In this document: positions 9,570-18,225 of the stretch, piece by piece
How positions within the stretch are numbered: position 1 is the stretch's first letter
Layout of the letters: each line of letters begins with the position of its first letter
Origin: Casp-alpha2 sp036337015
GTDB taxonomy: Bacteria > Pseudomonadota > Alphaproteobacteria > Rhodospirillales > Casp-alpha2
Direction of reading: 5' to 3'
Assembly (NCBI GenBank): GCA_036337015.1
Contig: JAYZEZ010000007.1
Location: forward strand, 310,001-374,000
Length of the DNA: 64,000 nucleotides
Made by a program: the position numbers and the translations under genes
The notes under the pieces: generated by a model
Database searches by the model: none
The model's input: the letters and a program-made list of their open reading frames with translations, nothing else
What the model was told of the DNA's origin: nothing

Positions 9570-9602
9570 AAAAAAGACTTAGAAGCGCTCTGCTTCTAAG
9601 TC
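9570..9602 (-). terminator. rho-independent terminator of tRNA-Arg
   Basis: A perfect 11-bp inverted repeat (GACTTAGAAGC at 9576-9586 and its complement at 9592-9602) with a 5-nt loop. On the minus strand it is followed by six Ts (9575-9570). It lies 28 bp downstream of the tRNA-Arg 3' end on the same strand. Confidence 0.9.
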
Positions 9603-9630
9603 TTTATAATCCCCGGGAATCTGCCTTTTT

Positions 9631-9707
9631 TGGCGCACCCGGGAAGACTCGAACTCCCAACCTCCTGATTCGTAGTCAGACGCTCTATCCAATTGAGCTA
9701 CGGGTGC
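9631..9707 (-). tRNA. tRNA-Arg (anticodon ACG)
   Basis: Read on the minus strand, the gene runs from GCACCCG (acceptor 5' side, ending at 9707) to CGGGTGC, then discriminator G and an encoded CCA at 9633-9631. The D-arm region is GCTCAATTGGATAGAGC. The anticodon stem-loop is TCTGA-CTACGAA-TCAGG (one wobble pair) with anticodon ACG, read as arginine after A34-to-inosine editing. The T-loop is TTCGAGT. It is a single gene, not in a cluster. Confidence 0.97.
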
Positions 9708-9727
9708 TTTTGAGCAGTTTTTACTCT

Positions 9728-9773
9728 GATAGTTATTTAAAATATTAATAACTATCTTAAGGGGTCGCGACCC
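9728..9773. promoter_or_regulatory. two palindromes upstream of tRNA-Arg
   Basis: A 10-bp inverted repeat (GATAGTTATT at 9728-9737, AATAACTATC at 9747-9756, 9-nt spacer) is followed by a perfect 12-bp palindrome GGGTCGCGACCC at 9762-9773. They sit 21-66 bp upstream of the tRNA 5' end, where its promoter should be. They are also 200-250 bp before the lipoprotein gene on the other strand. Operator or structured-RNA roles are both possible; nothing decides between them. Confidence 0.4.
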
Positions 9774-9975
9774 TACTCCACTAATTTAATGATAGCAAGG
9801 ACCTGAAGGTCTTCCCTTTTGTGATAAATTAGCATATTAAATAGTGACTTGTGGTGACTATTACCTTTGAGTAAGATCAAATAGGGTGGATTTGGGGAAC
9901 AATATCTTTTACAAATGTATAATATTATTTGTTCTTCAAATTTGAACTGATCACGATAAAAGTAAAAGGCTTACA

Positions 9976-11193
9976 ATGGCGTATCGAAGATTGTGTTTTT
10001 TTCTTACAGGAACGATGTTGTTCCTTAACTCTTGTTCTTTTACAGAAGAGGCGCTTTGGCCGTCGTTAACGGGCGAAGATCCTGCTGCGGAAAAAACAAG
10101 CACCGAAAGTTCAACCGAAAGTTCAGCGTCTGCACCAACAGTAACAAATCCAACATCAGCTGGTACCTTAAGTACAAGCACCCCGGCCACAACAGCAAGT
10201 TCAACCGTTATATCAAAAAATACACAGCCGCCACTAGGAAACACTATTTTTCAACCTACAGGTGTTACGCCCGGAACTTCCACTGGTACGTTCGTTGGTA
10301 AAAAAATTATAGATATGCGCGCTGAATTAGGACGCTTGCAATCTTCAATTACTACCCATAATAGCCAATTACAGGCACTGCGTGGTAAAATCGTTTCAAA
10401 TTCGCAACGTTATCACGGAACTATTGCCGCAGTTAACGCTCGTCTACAGGTTGGAACAACACCTGGAAATCCAGTTTTGGTACAACAATTCAATAGTTCT
10501 CAAGCAGACCTGGACCGAATTCATTCTGACATTACCGAAATGAATGAGTTGGCAAATCGTGTTAGCAATAGTTCAACAATGTCATCATATCTATCTGAAT
10601 CCACTAGGGCATCATTTGCTGTTTCTGGTGCTGTTGATGAAGATCATAGACAATTAGCAATTCTAGAAGATGAAGTTAGCCGTACTGACGTATTGGTCAC
10701 ACGACTACTTAAAGAAGTATCTAATGATGTTAGGCGTCAAACTAATTACGTAGCAACTGAAAGAGCAAATCTTAACCTTGTTTCAGCGGCTATACGCACA
10801 GGGGAGATCTTCGGAGGGAGCTTAGCAACCAAGGGGTTAACATCTTCAATTATAAGCCAAAATGTTCCGGCAACGCCTTCAAGCACTTCTGGCAGACGGC
10901 CTTTGGTAGTAATTAGATTTGACCGAAACAAAGTACCTTTCCAGCAAGCTTTATACCACGCTATTAGTCGTGTACTAGAAAGTCGTCCTTCCGCTATTTT
11001 TGATTTAGTTGCTGTATCTCCATCATCTGGAGGTGCTGCCCGAATTGCACTAAATTCTAATAAATCGCGGCGCCATGCCCAAGAAGTATTACAAGCTTTG
11101 ACTGAAATGGGACTACCGCCGTCACGTGTGGCCGTTTCTGCAAAAACCATGACTAACGCCAATACAAACGAAGTCCATGTATATTTGCGTTAA
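9976..11193 (+). CDS. OmpA-like coiled-coil lipoprotein
   Basis: A 405-residue lipoprotein. The signal peptide ends at C20 (FLNSC). A Ser/Thr/Pro/Ala-rich disordered linker follows to about residue 105. A coiled-coil region lies at about 110-260 (RAELGRLQSSI, DEVSRTDVLVTRLL). The C-terminal domain of about 100 residues begins VVIRFDRNKVPFQQAL and contains NKSRRHAQEVLQAL, which resembles the peptidoglycan-binding OmpA-like fold. This suggests an outer-membrane lipoprotein reaching the cell wall. It has a good start with AAGG 7 nt upstream; a TATAAT at 9918-9923 could be its -10 but lacks a clear -35. Tail-to-tail with the YqaA-type gene, 5 bp apart. Confidence 0.8.
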   Translation: MAYRRLCFFLTGTMLFLNSCSFTEEALWPSLTGEDPAAEKTSTESSTESSASAPTVTNPTSAGTLSTSTPATTASSTVISKNTQPPLGNTIFQPTGVTPGTSTGTFVGKKIIDMRAELGRLQSSITTHNSQLQALRGKIVSNSQRYHGTIAAVNARLQVGTTPGNPVLVQQFNSSQADLDRIHSDITEMNELANRVSNSSTMSSYLSESTRASFAVSGAVDEDHRQLAILEDEVSRTDVLVTRLLKEVSNDVRRQTNYVATERANLNLVSAAIRTGEIFGGSLATKGLTSSIISQNVPATPSSTSGRRPLVVIRFDRNKVPFQQALYHAISRVLESRPSAIFDLVAVSPSSGGAARIALNSNKSRRHAQEVLQALTEMGLPPSRVAVSAKTMTNANTNEVHVYLR

Positions 11194-11198
11194 TCAGT

Positions 11199-11633
11199 TT
11201 AAATATTGAAGATTCCATTAGACACAAAGATCAAAACGCCGTATCTCCCTGCCTTTCCTATTGTAACCAGAATAACAAACAAACGGAAATTTACTCGTAA
11301 AATTCCAGATAAAAACGTCAATGGATCACCAACTACGGGAACCCAAGAAAATAATAGCGACCATATCCCGTAACGTGAAAACCACTTTTCTGCACTATCA
11401 AGTTGAGCTTGTTTTACCGGAAACCAATTCCTATCCTTCCAATTTATACAAAACCGCCCTACACCCCAATTTACACAAGCGCCTGCAACATTACCTAAAC
11501 TAGCTACCGCCCAGAGAATAAACGAATTATAATCTTCGGCTAACATTAAGCCGACTAAAACTAACTCAGATGAAAAAGGTAATACAGTTGCAGCTAGGAA
11601 GGCACTTGCAAACAGTCCAAGATATCCTTCCAT
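11199..11633 (-). CDS. YqaA family inner membrane protein
   Basis: A 144-residue protein with about four hydrophobic segments and the features of the YqaA/SNARE-associated (DedA-related) family. These include an N-terminal FLAATVLPFSSELVLVG segment, a central GNVAGACVNWGVGR, and a WVPVVGDPLTFLSGILR loop with the conserved Gly-Asp-Pro. DedA relatives are linked to membrane phospholipid or lipid-carrier flipping, but YqaA itself has no settled role. It lies 19 bp upstream of the panC stop, on the same strand and downstream of panB-panC, so it may be the last gene of that transcript. Confidence 0.85.
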   Translation of the reverse strand: MEGYLGLFASAFLAATVLPFSSELVLVGLMLAEDYNSFILWAVASLGNVAGACVNWGVGRFCINWKDRNWFPVKQAQLDSAEKWFSRYGIWSLLFSWVPVVGDPLTFLSGILRVNFRLFVILVTIGKAGRYGVLIFVSNGIFNI

Positions 11634-11652
11634 AAAAATTACCTAAACCTAC

Positions 11653-12492
11653 TTAAATTAAAACATTATCGATTAAACGCGCCTGACCCAACATAGCTGC
11701 AGCAAGGACTCGAGCTGGTCGAGTGTTGTCTTGAACCTCTTCAAAAGTTTCTATGTCTCGTATTGTCAAATAATCTACCGAGGAAAAACCGGCCTTTAAA
11801 AGCTGTTCCCCCCCCCAGGCAATTTGATCACTTAAGTCGGCACCACGACTAACCTGTTCAGCGACTTGAGAAATAGTACCATGAAGAATTGGTGCGATTT
11901 TTCTCTCATTCAAATTTAAATATGTATTACGTGATGATAAAGCCAAGCCGTCTTCATCACGTATAGTTGGTGCAGCTACAACACGAACTGGAATGTCAAG
12001 ATCTCGTGTCAATTGCTTTACAACCATTAGTTGCTGAAAATCTTTTTCCCCAAAAAAGGCAAAATCAGGTAACGATTGCATCAGTAATTTAGTTACTACT
12101 GTAGCAACACCATCAAAGAAACCAGGCCTAGCCTTACCCTCTAGGATGTCTCCTAAACCATCAATACTCACACTGGTAGTAAAACTTGGAGGATACATAA
12201 CATCAATACTTGGCTTAAAAAGCAAGTCGACACCTTCATGCGTTAGTTTACTTATATCATTTTCTTCGTCGCGAGGATAAATTTTTAAATCTTCGTTCAT
12301 TCCAAATTGCTTAGGATTTACAAACAGAGTTACACAAGTTCTCATAGCTCTTGCGCGAGACAGCCTTACTAAGGATAGGTGTCCTTCGTGTAGTGCCCCC
12401 ATTGTTGGCACGAGACCAACAGTTTCTCTGGAATTGCGCCAACCCTTAACTTCAGCTCTAAGGTCCTCGACAGTGTGAACAATTTTTAACAT
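11653..12492 (-). CDS. panC: pantothenate synthetase (pantoate-beta-alanine ligase)
   Basis: A 279-residue enzyme joining pantoate and beta-alanine with ATP, the last step of pantothenate synthesis. It has the HIGH-type nucleotide motif in PTMGALHEGHLSLV (residues 29-42), pantoate-binding FFGEKDFQQL and the ALSSRN loop. I chose the ATG at 12492 (MLKIVH). A longer reading frame starting at 12543 would overlap panB and extend past the normal N-terminus. It lies 16 bp after panB in the same operon. Odd feature: nine consecutive Gs in the coding strand (11816-11808, Trp-Gly-Gly-Glu codons) in an A+T-rich gene. Confidence 0.97.
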   Translation of the reverse strand: MLKIVHTVEDLRAEVKGWRNSRETVGLVPTMGALHEGHLSLVRLSRARAMRTCVTLFVNPKQFGMNEDLKIYPRDEENDISKLTHEGVDLLFKPSIDVMYPPSFTTSVSIDGLGDILEGKARPGFFDGVATVVTKLLMQSLPDFAFFGEKDFQQLMVVKQLTRDLDIPVRVVAAPTIRDEDGLALSSRNTYLNLNERKIAPILHGTISQVAEQVSRGADLSDQIAWGGEQLLKAGFSSVDYLTIRDIETFEEVQDNTRPARVLAAAMLGQARLIDNVLI

Positions 12493-12508
12493 CAGGAAAC
12501 AAAATTTC

Positions 12509-13390
12509 TCATTTATTTTTTGGTGCGCCAAAACAGTGTTCAAGACCTGGGAAGTTACGTGAACGAACGTCCTTGGCGTATGCCCTTGCCGCGCTTGCCA
12601 CGTCTTCTCCTAATTCTGCATAGCGTTTGACAAAAGAAGGGGTAAAATCTGAAAAAAGTCCCAAAGCATCGTCACTTACCAAAATTTGTCCATCACAACT
12701 TGGTGAAGCTCCAATGCCTATAGTCGGCACATCAATCGATTCAGTAATTTCACGGGCCAAAACCTCAACAGTACCTTCTATAACTATTGCAAAAGCGCCG
12801 GCATCTGCAATTGCCAAGCCATCATTCATCAGTTGCTTCCAACCCTCACCGTCACGCCCCTTTATCTTATATCCTCCACGACTTTCCGCTTTCTGTGGTA
12901 ATAATCCAATGTGGCCAAGAACGGGTATATTCTTATCAGTCAAATAGCGAACAATATCAGCTATCTCTGCCCCACCCTCCAACTTAACTGCTTGTGCTCC
13001 AGTCTCATCTAAAACTCGTTTAGCAGAAGAAAAAGCCTGAGCAGGAGAATTTTCGTAAGTACCATGGGGCAAATCAACTACAACACAAGCCCTTTTAGAT
13101 CCTCGCATCACAGCTGATCCATGGTTTATCATAACATCGAGCGTTACTCCTCGCGTCGTTTCCAAACCATAAACAACCATAGCCAAGCTATCGCCCACTA
13201 ATAATAAGTCCATATAAGGATCCAACCATTGCGCCATAGGTTTTGTATATGCTGTTAGGCATACTAAGGGAGGTCCACCTTTGCGAGCCTTAATATCAAT
13301 TACAGAGTTACGCCGATCTAAATCTTTTGCATTTTTCACTTCACTTGACCCTTCGGAACATCTAAGACTGATACTAGCAGAATTCAGCAT
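12509..13390 (-). CDS. panB: ketopantoate hydroxymethyltransferase
   Basis: A 293-residue TIM-barrel enzyme transferring a hydroxymethyl group from methylene-THF to 2-oxoisovalerate, the first committed step of pantothenate synthesis. It has VGDSLAMVVYG (Mg-binding Asp), VVVDLPHGTY, VKLEGG and GHIGLLPQ. The IEGTVEV and IGIGASPSCDGQILV segments are also in place. About 25 residues precede the usual start of the fold (DIKARKGG); the ATG at 13390 is the only upstream ATG, so the tail may be real or a later GTG may be used. First gene of panB-panC. It is divergent from purC with 106 bp between. Confidence 0.97.
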   Translation of the reverse strand: MLNSASISLRCSEGSSEVKNAKDLDRRNSVIDIKARKGGPPLVCLTAYTKPMAQWLDPYMDLLLVGDSLAMVVYGLETTRGVTLDVMINHGSAVMRGSKRACVVVDLPHGTYENSPAQAFSSAKRVLDETGAQAVKLEGGAEIADIVRYLTDKNIPVLGHIGLLPQKAESRGGYKIKGRDGEGWKQLMNDGLAIADAGAFAIVIEGTVEVLAREITESIDVPTIGIGASPSCDGQILVSDDALGLFSDFTPSFVKRYAELGEDVASAARAYAKDVRSRNFPGLEHCFGAPKNK

Positions 13391-13433
13391 ACAAAAATAA
13401 TTGAAAAAAAATTGATTTTTTTCAGGAATCAGG

Positions 13434-13462
13434 CTGAAAGACTCGCATCCATGTTGTATATT
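13434..13462 (+). promoter_or_regulatory. predicted sigma-70 promoter of purC
   Basis: CTGAAA at 13434-13439 and TATATT at 13457-13462 are separated by 17 bp. They match the -35 at four of six positions and the -10 at five of six. Transcription would start near 13469, giving a leader of about 28 nt before the GTG of purC. Confidence 0.55.
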
Positions 13463-13496
13463 TACACATCTATCAACAACTAATCCGGAAAAACAA

Positions 13497-14486
13497 GTGA
13501 ACTATACTCAAAAAGAATCTCAAAATCTTATTAATAATTGTCTAGAAAATGCAACTTTTACAGAGCTTCCTGGCCACCAGCCAGGCAAAGTGAGGGAATC
13601 CTACGATTTGCCTGACGGGAGAAGAATAATGATTGCTACTGACCGTCAGTCAGCCTTTGATCATGTTCTTACAGCAGTTCCCTTCAAAGGCCAGGTCCTC
13701 AACCAAACAGCAATGTTTTGGTTTAATAAAACAAAGGATATTTGCCCTAACCACGTTATCGAAGCTCCAGACCCTAATGTGGTAATCGCTCAAAAACTTA
13801 ACATGTTAAAAGTAGAAATGGTAGTGCGTGACTATATGACAGGCTCTACAGAAACGAGCATATGGCCTATGTATGAAAGGGGAGAGAGGGTTCTTTACGG
13901 ACACCAATTTCCTGACGGCTTAGTTAAAAATCAAAAGCTACCTAAAACTATCTTAACCCCCACCACCAAAGCTGAATTAGGCGAACACGACGCTCCAATT
14001 ACAGCAATGGAAATTGTTGAGCAAGGCCTACTAAGTCAACAACAATGGGATGAATTAGCCAAGCTAAGCCTAGCTATTTTTGATCGGGGACGAGAAATTT
14101 CTGCAAAGAATGGCCTTATTCTAGTGGATACAAAGTACGAGTTTGGCCTTGACCCTAACGGACAAATAACAATCGCTGATGAAATACATACCCCAGATTC
14201 GTCTCGATTTTGGATAAAAGAAACTTATGATCAAAATTTAAATGCGGGAAAAGAACCAGAAAGTCTTGATAAAGAATTTCTTAGATTATGGATAAAGGAA
14301 CGTTGTGATCCTTACAATGAACCAATACCTGAAATCCCAGTTGAAACTCTAATAAAATTTTCAGATAAATATATAAAATTGTTTGAACAAGTAACAGGGG
14401 AAAATTTTATAAAACCAGAAGCTTCAATAAACATAAGAAATCGTATAAAACATTGTTTAGAAGAGGCCTTCTCCGAATACTTTTAA
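13497..14486 (+). CDS. purC: SAICAR synthetase
   Basis: A 329-residue phosphoribosylaminoimidazole-succinocarboxamide synthase, which condenses CAIR and aspartate with ATP in purine synthesis. It starts with GTG at 13497. It has the GKVRESYDLPDGRRIMIATD nucleotide-binding start, then SAFDHVL, VVRDYMTGSTETS, LILVDTKYEFG and the DEIHTPDSSRFW signature. It belongs to the long form of the family (about 300-370 residues) rather than the 240-residue form. It is followed two bases after its stop by the ggt start. Confidence 0.97.
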   Translation: MNYTQKESQNLINNCLENATFTELPGHQPGKVRESYDLPDGRRIMIATDRQSAFDHVLTAVPFKGQVLNQTAMFWFNKTKDICPNHVIEAPDPNVVIAQKLNMLKVEMVVRDYMTGSTETSIWPMYERGERVLYGHQFPDGLVKNQKLPKTILTPTTKAELGEHDAPITAMEIVEQGLLSQQQWDELAKLSLAIFDRGREISAKNGLILVDTKYEFGLDPNGQITIADEIHTPDSSRFWIKETYDQNLNAGKEPESLDKEFLRLWIKERCDPYNEPIPEIPVETLIKFSDKYIKLFEQVTGENFIKPEASINIRNRIKHCLEEAFSEYF

Positions 14487-14488
14487 TT

Positions 14489-16264
14489 ATGCCCTTATCC
14501 AACTTCTATAAAATTCTCCTGATAGCTTGCACAGTCATTCCAATACTTGAAGCATGCCAGAGTAGTAAACAAATCAACCCAAGAACTAATTTTACCATAG
14601 GTAGAGCAACCCAACCGATAAGCGGAAAGAAGCATATGATTGCAGTTGCTCATCCCATGGCAGCCCAAGCAGGAAGAGAAATTTTACGTCGTGGGGGCAA
14701 TGCATTAGATGCTGCTATAACAGCAGAATTAGTCCTAAGCCTAGTCGAGCCCCAATCTTCAGGTATAGGTGGTGGGGGATTTTTAGTTTACTACGCAAAA
14801 AATACTGGGGCTATAGATACTTATGATGGGCGAGAAACTGCACCTAACTCAGCTAATCCTTCTATGTTTCTTGATGGAAAAGGTAATCCAATTAAATGGC
14901 ATGATGCAAGCATTGGAGGTCTTGGCGTTGGAGTTCCAGGATTATTAAAAATGCTAGAGTTGGCTCATAAGGAACATGGGCGCCTAGCTTGGAAAGATCT
15001 GTTTCAGCCTGCTATAGCTCTAGCTAGGAAAGGGTTTCCAATCTCTGAAAGGCTTGCTCGCCAAATTAAATCCGCTAATCAACTTTCTTTAGACCCAAAT
15101 TCTAAGTCATATTTTTTCAATGCCGATGGCAGTCCAAAGGAAGCTGGCACCATTTTAACAAACCCCGAATTTGCTGACACTTTAACTCAGGTTGCTAATA
15201 ACGGCGTCAAAGCTTTCTACACCGGCAAAATTGCAAAATCTATTTCTTATGCCGTATCAAACACAACAATAAGACCTAGCAAAATGAGCGTTTCTGACAT
15301 AGAGACTTATGTCGCTAAAAAACGTCCGCCTGTTTGTCTCCCCTACCGCCTCTGGTTAATTTGTGGAATGGGACCACCGTCATCAGGTGGTATTACTACA
15401 TTACAGATATTAGGGATTCTTCAAAATTTCAATCTCGGTGATATCAAAATTGAAACACAAAACGGTGTTATGAAAGCAATGCACCTCTTAGGTGAGGCCG
15501 GCAGCCTAGCTTTTGCTGATCGTAACTTTTATATAGGTGATCCGGATTTTGTAACAGTACCATCATCTGAGTTGCTAGATAGAGAATACCTTAATTTACG
15601 ATCTAATAAAATAAACCTAAAAAAGGCATTGGGGAAACGCCAACCAGGGACCCCGGGGCTCAGGGCCAAAATTACACCCAAAATGCCAGTGGAAAGTTCT
15701 GATGTAAAAGGCCATTCGACAACACATATCTCAATCATCGATTCTGAAGGCAATGCAGTTTCTATGACAGCTAGCATAGAGCGAGCATTTGGCTCACATC
15801 TAATGATTAAAGGTTTTTTGCTGAACAACCAACTTACTGATTTCGACTTTAGGCCAAATAATGGCAGCACTCCAAAAGTTAATCAGGCGAATGCAGGAAA
15901 GAGGCCTCGATCGTCCATGTCGCCAATGCTTGTTTTCGACGGAAACGGCAAAGTTATTATGACTATTGGTTCACCAGGTGGCTCACATATTATTGGATTT
16001 GTCGCCAAAACATTAGTCGCAACTCTTGACTGGAATCTCGATATTCAGAAAGCTATAGACCTTCCCAATGTTACTAGCCAAAATGGAACATTAAATATAG
16101 AGAAAGGTTCCAGATTCGAAAAACTTATTCCAAAACTAAAATTAATTGGCCATAAGATTCGTCCTTTAACCAGTAAAAGTGGGCTTAATGGTATCTTCGT
16201 AAATAAGGAAGGGCTAAAAGGTGGAGCTGACTCACGTAGAGAAGGCATAGCACTGGCAGATTAA
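14489..16264 (+). CDS. ggt: gamma-glutamyltranspeptidase (lipoprotein form)
   Basis: A 591-residue precursor from the ATG at 14489; a longer frame from 14453 would overlap purC. The N-terminal hydrophobic stretch ends in LEAC, a plausible lipobox, so the enzyme may be membrane-anchored in the periplasm. The proenzyme cuts itself before the catalytic threonine T411 in HSTTHISIID. Upstream are GIGGGGFLVYY and YDGRETAP for gamma-glutamyl binding, and the small subunit carries GSPGGSHI. It cleaves glutathione and other gamma-glutamyl compounds, releasing glutamate and cysteinylglycine. It may be co-transcribed with purC. Confidence 0.95.
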   Translation: MPLSNFYKILLIACTVIPILEACQSSKQINPRTNFTIGRATQPISGKKHMIAVAHPMAAQAGREILRRGGNALDAAITAELVLSLVEPQSSGIGGGGFLVYYAKNTGAIDTYDGRETAPNSANPSMFLDGKGNPIKWHDASIGGLGVGVPGLLKMLELAHKEHGRLAWKDLFQPAIALARKGFPISERLARQIKSANQLSLDPNSKSYFFNADGSPKEAGTILTNPEFADTLTQVANNGVKAFYTGKIAKSISYAVSNTTIRPSKMSVSDIETYVAKKRPPVCLPYRLWLICGMGPPSSGGITTLQILGILQNFNLGDIKIETQNGVMKAMHLLGEAGSLAFADRNFYIGDPDFVTVPSSELLDREYLNLRSNKINLKKALGKRQPGTPGLRAKITPKMPVESSDVKGHSTTHISIIDSEGNAVSMTASIERAFGSHLMIKGFLLNNQLTDFDFRPNNGSTPKVNQANAGKRPRSSMSPMLVFDGNGKVIMTIGSPGGSHIIGFVAKTLVATLDWNLDIQKAIDLPNVTSQNGTLNIEKGSRFEKLIPKLKLIGHKIRPLTSKSGLNGIFVNKEGLKGGADSRREGIALAD

Positions 16265-16335
16265 ATAGATTTTTTGCTGGTTAAGGATATGATTATACTT
16301 TTTAAGTATTAGTAGATTTTTTAATTAAAATTGGA

Positions 16336-17100
16336 CTATTTTCTCGCTACAATAAAGATTCGACGAAATGGATATAAAGTAATGCCATCGGCACGTTGCT
16401 TGTAGACCTTTTGAGCAAGCTCAGAGTAGGCGAAGAAAAAGGCATCCGCCTCGTCATCAGCCAAACCATCAAGCAGAGGTTTCAAAGCTGAACCCTTCAA
16501 CCATTCTGCAACTGCATTTTCACCATTAAGCTCCTGCAAATAAATAGTCTCCCATATATCTAAATCTGAAGTCAAAGGAGTAAGAATATTATGATACTTA
16601 GATAAGCTATGGACAGGGTTTGCGCGAATTAGCTGTCCGACTTTTTCTTTCCATGGCCTTGCTGCATCAAAAATCAACTTGTGTGACGGTGCATCATAGT
16701 TTCCTGGCATCTGAACTGCAAACACCCCACCTGGATTAAGACAACTTAATAATCTAGGAAAAACCAAGTTGTGATTTTCCAACCAATGCAGTGCAGCATT
16801 AGAATAAATAACGTCAGCCTTTGTTTTTGGTGACCATCCTTGAAGATCAGCCTCAATCCAAGTTGGACCAGATAAGTCTTCAGTAGCTTTTTTCAACATA
16901 TCCAATGAACTATCTACACCAGTTATTTGAGCGTTCCTCCAACGTTCAACTAGGATTCGAGTCGAATTACCAGGACCACAGCCAAGGTCAAAAATTATTT
17001 TAGGGTTTTCTATATTGATGCGGGCAAGCAGATCAATTGCCGGTCTAAGGCGTTGCCTCTCATATTTAAGATATTGATTAGGATTCCAATTATGTTTCAT
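16336..17100 (-). CDS. tam: trans-aconitate 2-methyltransferase
   Basis: A 254-residue SAM-dependent methyltransferase. Motif I IIFDLGCGPGNSTRIL lies near residues 35-50. It is followed by GVDSSLDML, an acidic motif II in WIEADLQGW and YSNAALHWL, which is typical of Tam. The N-terminus WNPNQYLKYERQRLRPA is also characteristic. It should methylate trans-aconitate, which forms spontaneously and inhibits aconitase. It is convergent with ggt, with no clear terminator between. A general class I methyltransferase is the alternative. Confidence 0.88.
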   Translation of the reverse strand: MKHNWNPNQYLKYERQRLRPAIDLLARINIENPKIIFDLGCGPGNSTRILVERWRNAQITGVDSSLDMLKKATEDLSGPTWIEADLQGWSPKTKADVIYSNAALHWLENHNLVFPRLLSCLNPGGVFAVQMPGNYDAPSHKLIFDAARPWKEKVGQLIRANPVHSLSKYHNILTPLTSDLDIWETIYLQELNGENAVAEWLKGSALKPLLDGLADDEADAFFFAYSELAQKVYKQRADGITLYPFRRIFIVARK

Positions 17101-17183
17101 TCTAAAAATAACTAGCTTTAATTTACGTGGAAATTCTAATTAATCTAGTAAAAAAAAAGTCAAAAAGTTTTCTTCTTGTGTGA

Positions 17184-17906
17184 TTATCTATTCTTAAGCT
17201 TCTTTAATTTTTTAAATACAATCGGTGTTAATGATAAAACAGCCAGAGCTAACAATGGGCCAATAATTTTAGGCTCAAATATTATATCTAATACTGGCAT
17301 CCTGCCTTGATCAAGCAAGGCCCCCAGCCCATTACCTATCGAACAAAAAACCGCTGTCCCTGGAATAATTCCTATGAATGTTCCAACAACAAATGTCCGA
17401 ACCGAAACCCCAAAAAGAGCGGGCACTATATTAACCAGCCAAAAAGGGAAAACCGGAACTAAACGTAACGCCAAAATATATGATAATTCGTTTTCTTGAA
17501 ATCCGGCTTCCATTTTACGAATAAAAGATCCTGTTTTTTTCCGAAAGAAATCAGTTAATAAATATCGTGCAATAAAAAATATTCCCAAAGCCCCTAAAGT
17601 AGCTGCAAAAACCACTAAAGAAGTTGCCACCCAAGTTCCCATCAAAAAACCCGCTACTATTGACAACCAAACTGCGCCCGGTAACGACAAAACTACGACT
17701 AAAACATATAATACAAAATAAATTGAGATTGCTGTGGAGGGATGCTTATCATACCAACTAAGAACCAATTCACGATTATCCTTTAGCACTTCAAAGCTAT
17801 AGAACTTCTCAAGGTCTAAGATAATAACTACGGCCGAAAATAAGATTATAAGTAAAACTAGCCAGAAACGTTTTAAATAATGTGAGTTTAAGTAATTGTT
17901 ATTCAT
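17184..17906 (-). CDS. TVP38/TMEM64 family membrane protein
   Basis: A 240-residue inner membrane protein of the SNARE-associated/DedA superfamily with about six hydrophobic segments. It has the family motif around residues 70-95 (LSLPGAVWLSIVAGFLMG) and the re-entrant FPFWLVNIVPALFGVS / GIIPGTAVFCSIGNGLG pair near 155-190, containing the conserved Pro and Gly residues. The family is associated with lipid transport across the membrane, but the substrate here is unknown. It lies 83 bp upstream of tam on the same strand, so a weak operon is possible. It is divergent from rpmH. Confidence 0.85.
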   Translation of the reverse strand: MNNNYLNSHYLKRFWLVLLIILFSAVVIILDLEKFYSFEVLKDNRELVLSWYDKHPSTAISIYFVLYVLVVVLSLPGAVWLSIVAGFLMGTWVATSLVVFAATLGALGIFFIARYLLTDFFRKKTGSFIRKMEAGFQENELSYILALRLVPVFPFWLVNIVPALFGVSVRTFVVGTFIGIIPGTAVFCSIGNGLGALLDQGRMPVLDIIFEPKIIGPLLALAVLSLTPIVFKKLKKLKNR

Positions 17907-18168
17907 TATTAAAAGTTAAAGGCATTAAGTTTGCCTACCAAGTTAATTCTCCCAATTAAATATTTATAGGAAATAGCAAATCACATTAAGAGGCCCCCAA
18001 CTAAAGACAACTACGAGGATTGAGCAAAATATTTTTTTGTTAGAACAGCTCTTTATAAAAAACTAATTAATATACATTTTTTTGAATTTAGCTCATACCA
18101 TTTAAAGATTAAGTTTAAAACCCGCCAAAATCAAATTCTTGGCACCAACCTAATTTTCCTCACTAAAG
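17907..18168. other. intergenic region, divergent control region
   Basis: With the promoter segment and leader this gap runs from 17907 to 18225. There is no gene. I looked for DnaA boxes, because rpmH lies beside dnaA or oriC in some bacteria, and found no TTATCCACA-type match. The right-hand end carries the rpmH promoter. Confidence 0.5.
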
Positions 18169-18197
18169 TTGACTTCGCTTTAGCAAAACCGTATACA
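18169..18197 (+). promoter_or_regulatory. sigma-70 promoter of rpmH-rnpA operon
   Basis: TTGACT at 18169-18174 and TATACA at 18192-18197 with an exact 17-bp spacer: five of six -35 matches and four of six -10 matches. The predicted start near 18204 gives a 22-nt leader containing GGAGG at 18216-18220. Confidence 0.8.
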
Positions 18198-18225
18198 GCG
18201 AGCTCTTTGTTAGATGGAGGCAATT

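Noticed and set aside
17907..18225. Replication origin beside rpmH
   Set aside because: No DnaA box, no dnaA or dnaN gene and no clustered repeats. In alphaproteobacteria rpmH is usually not at the origin.
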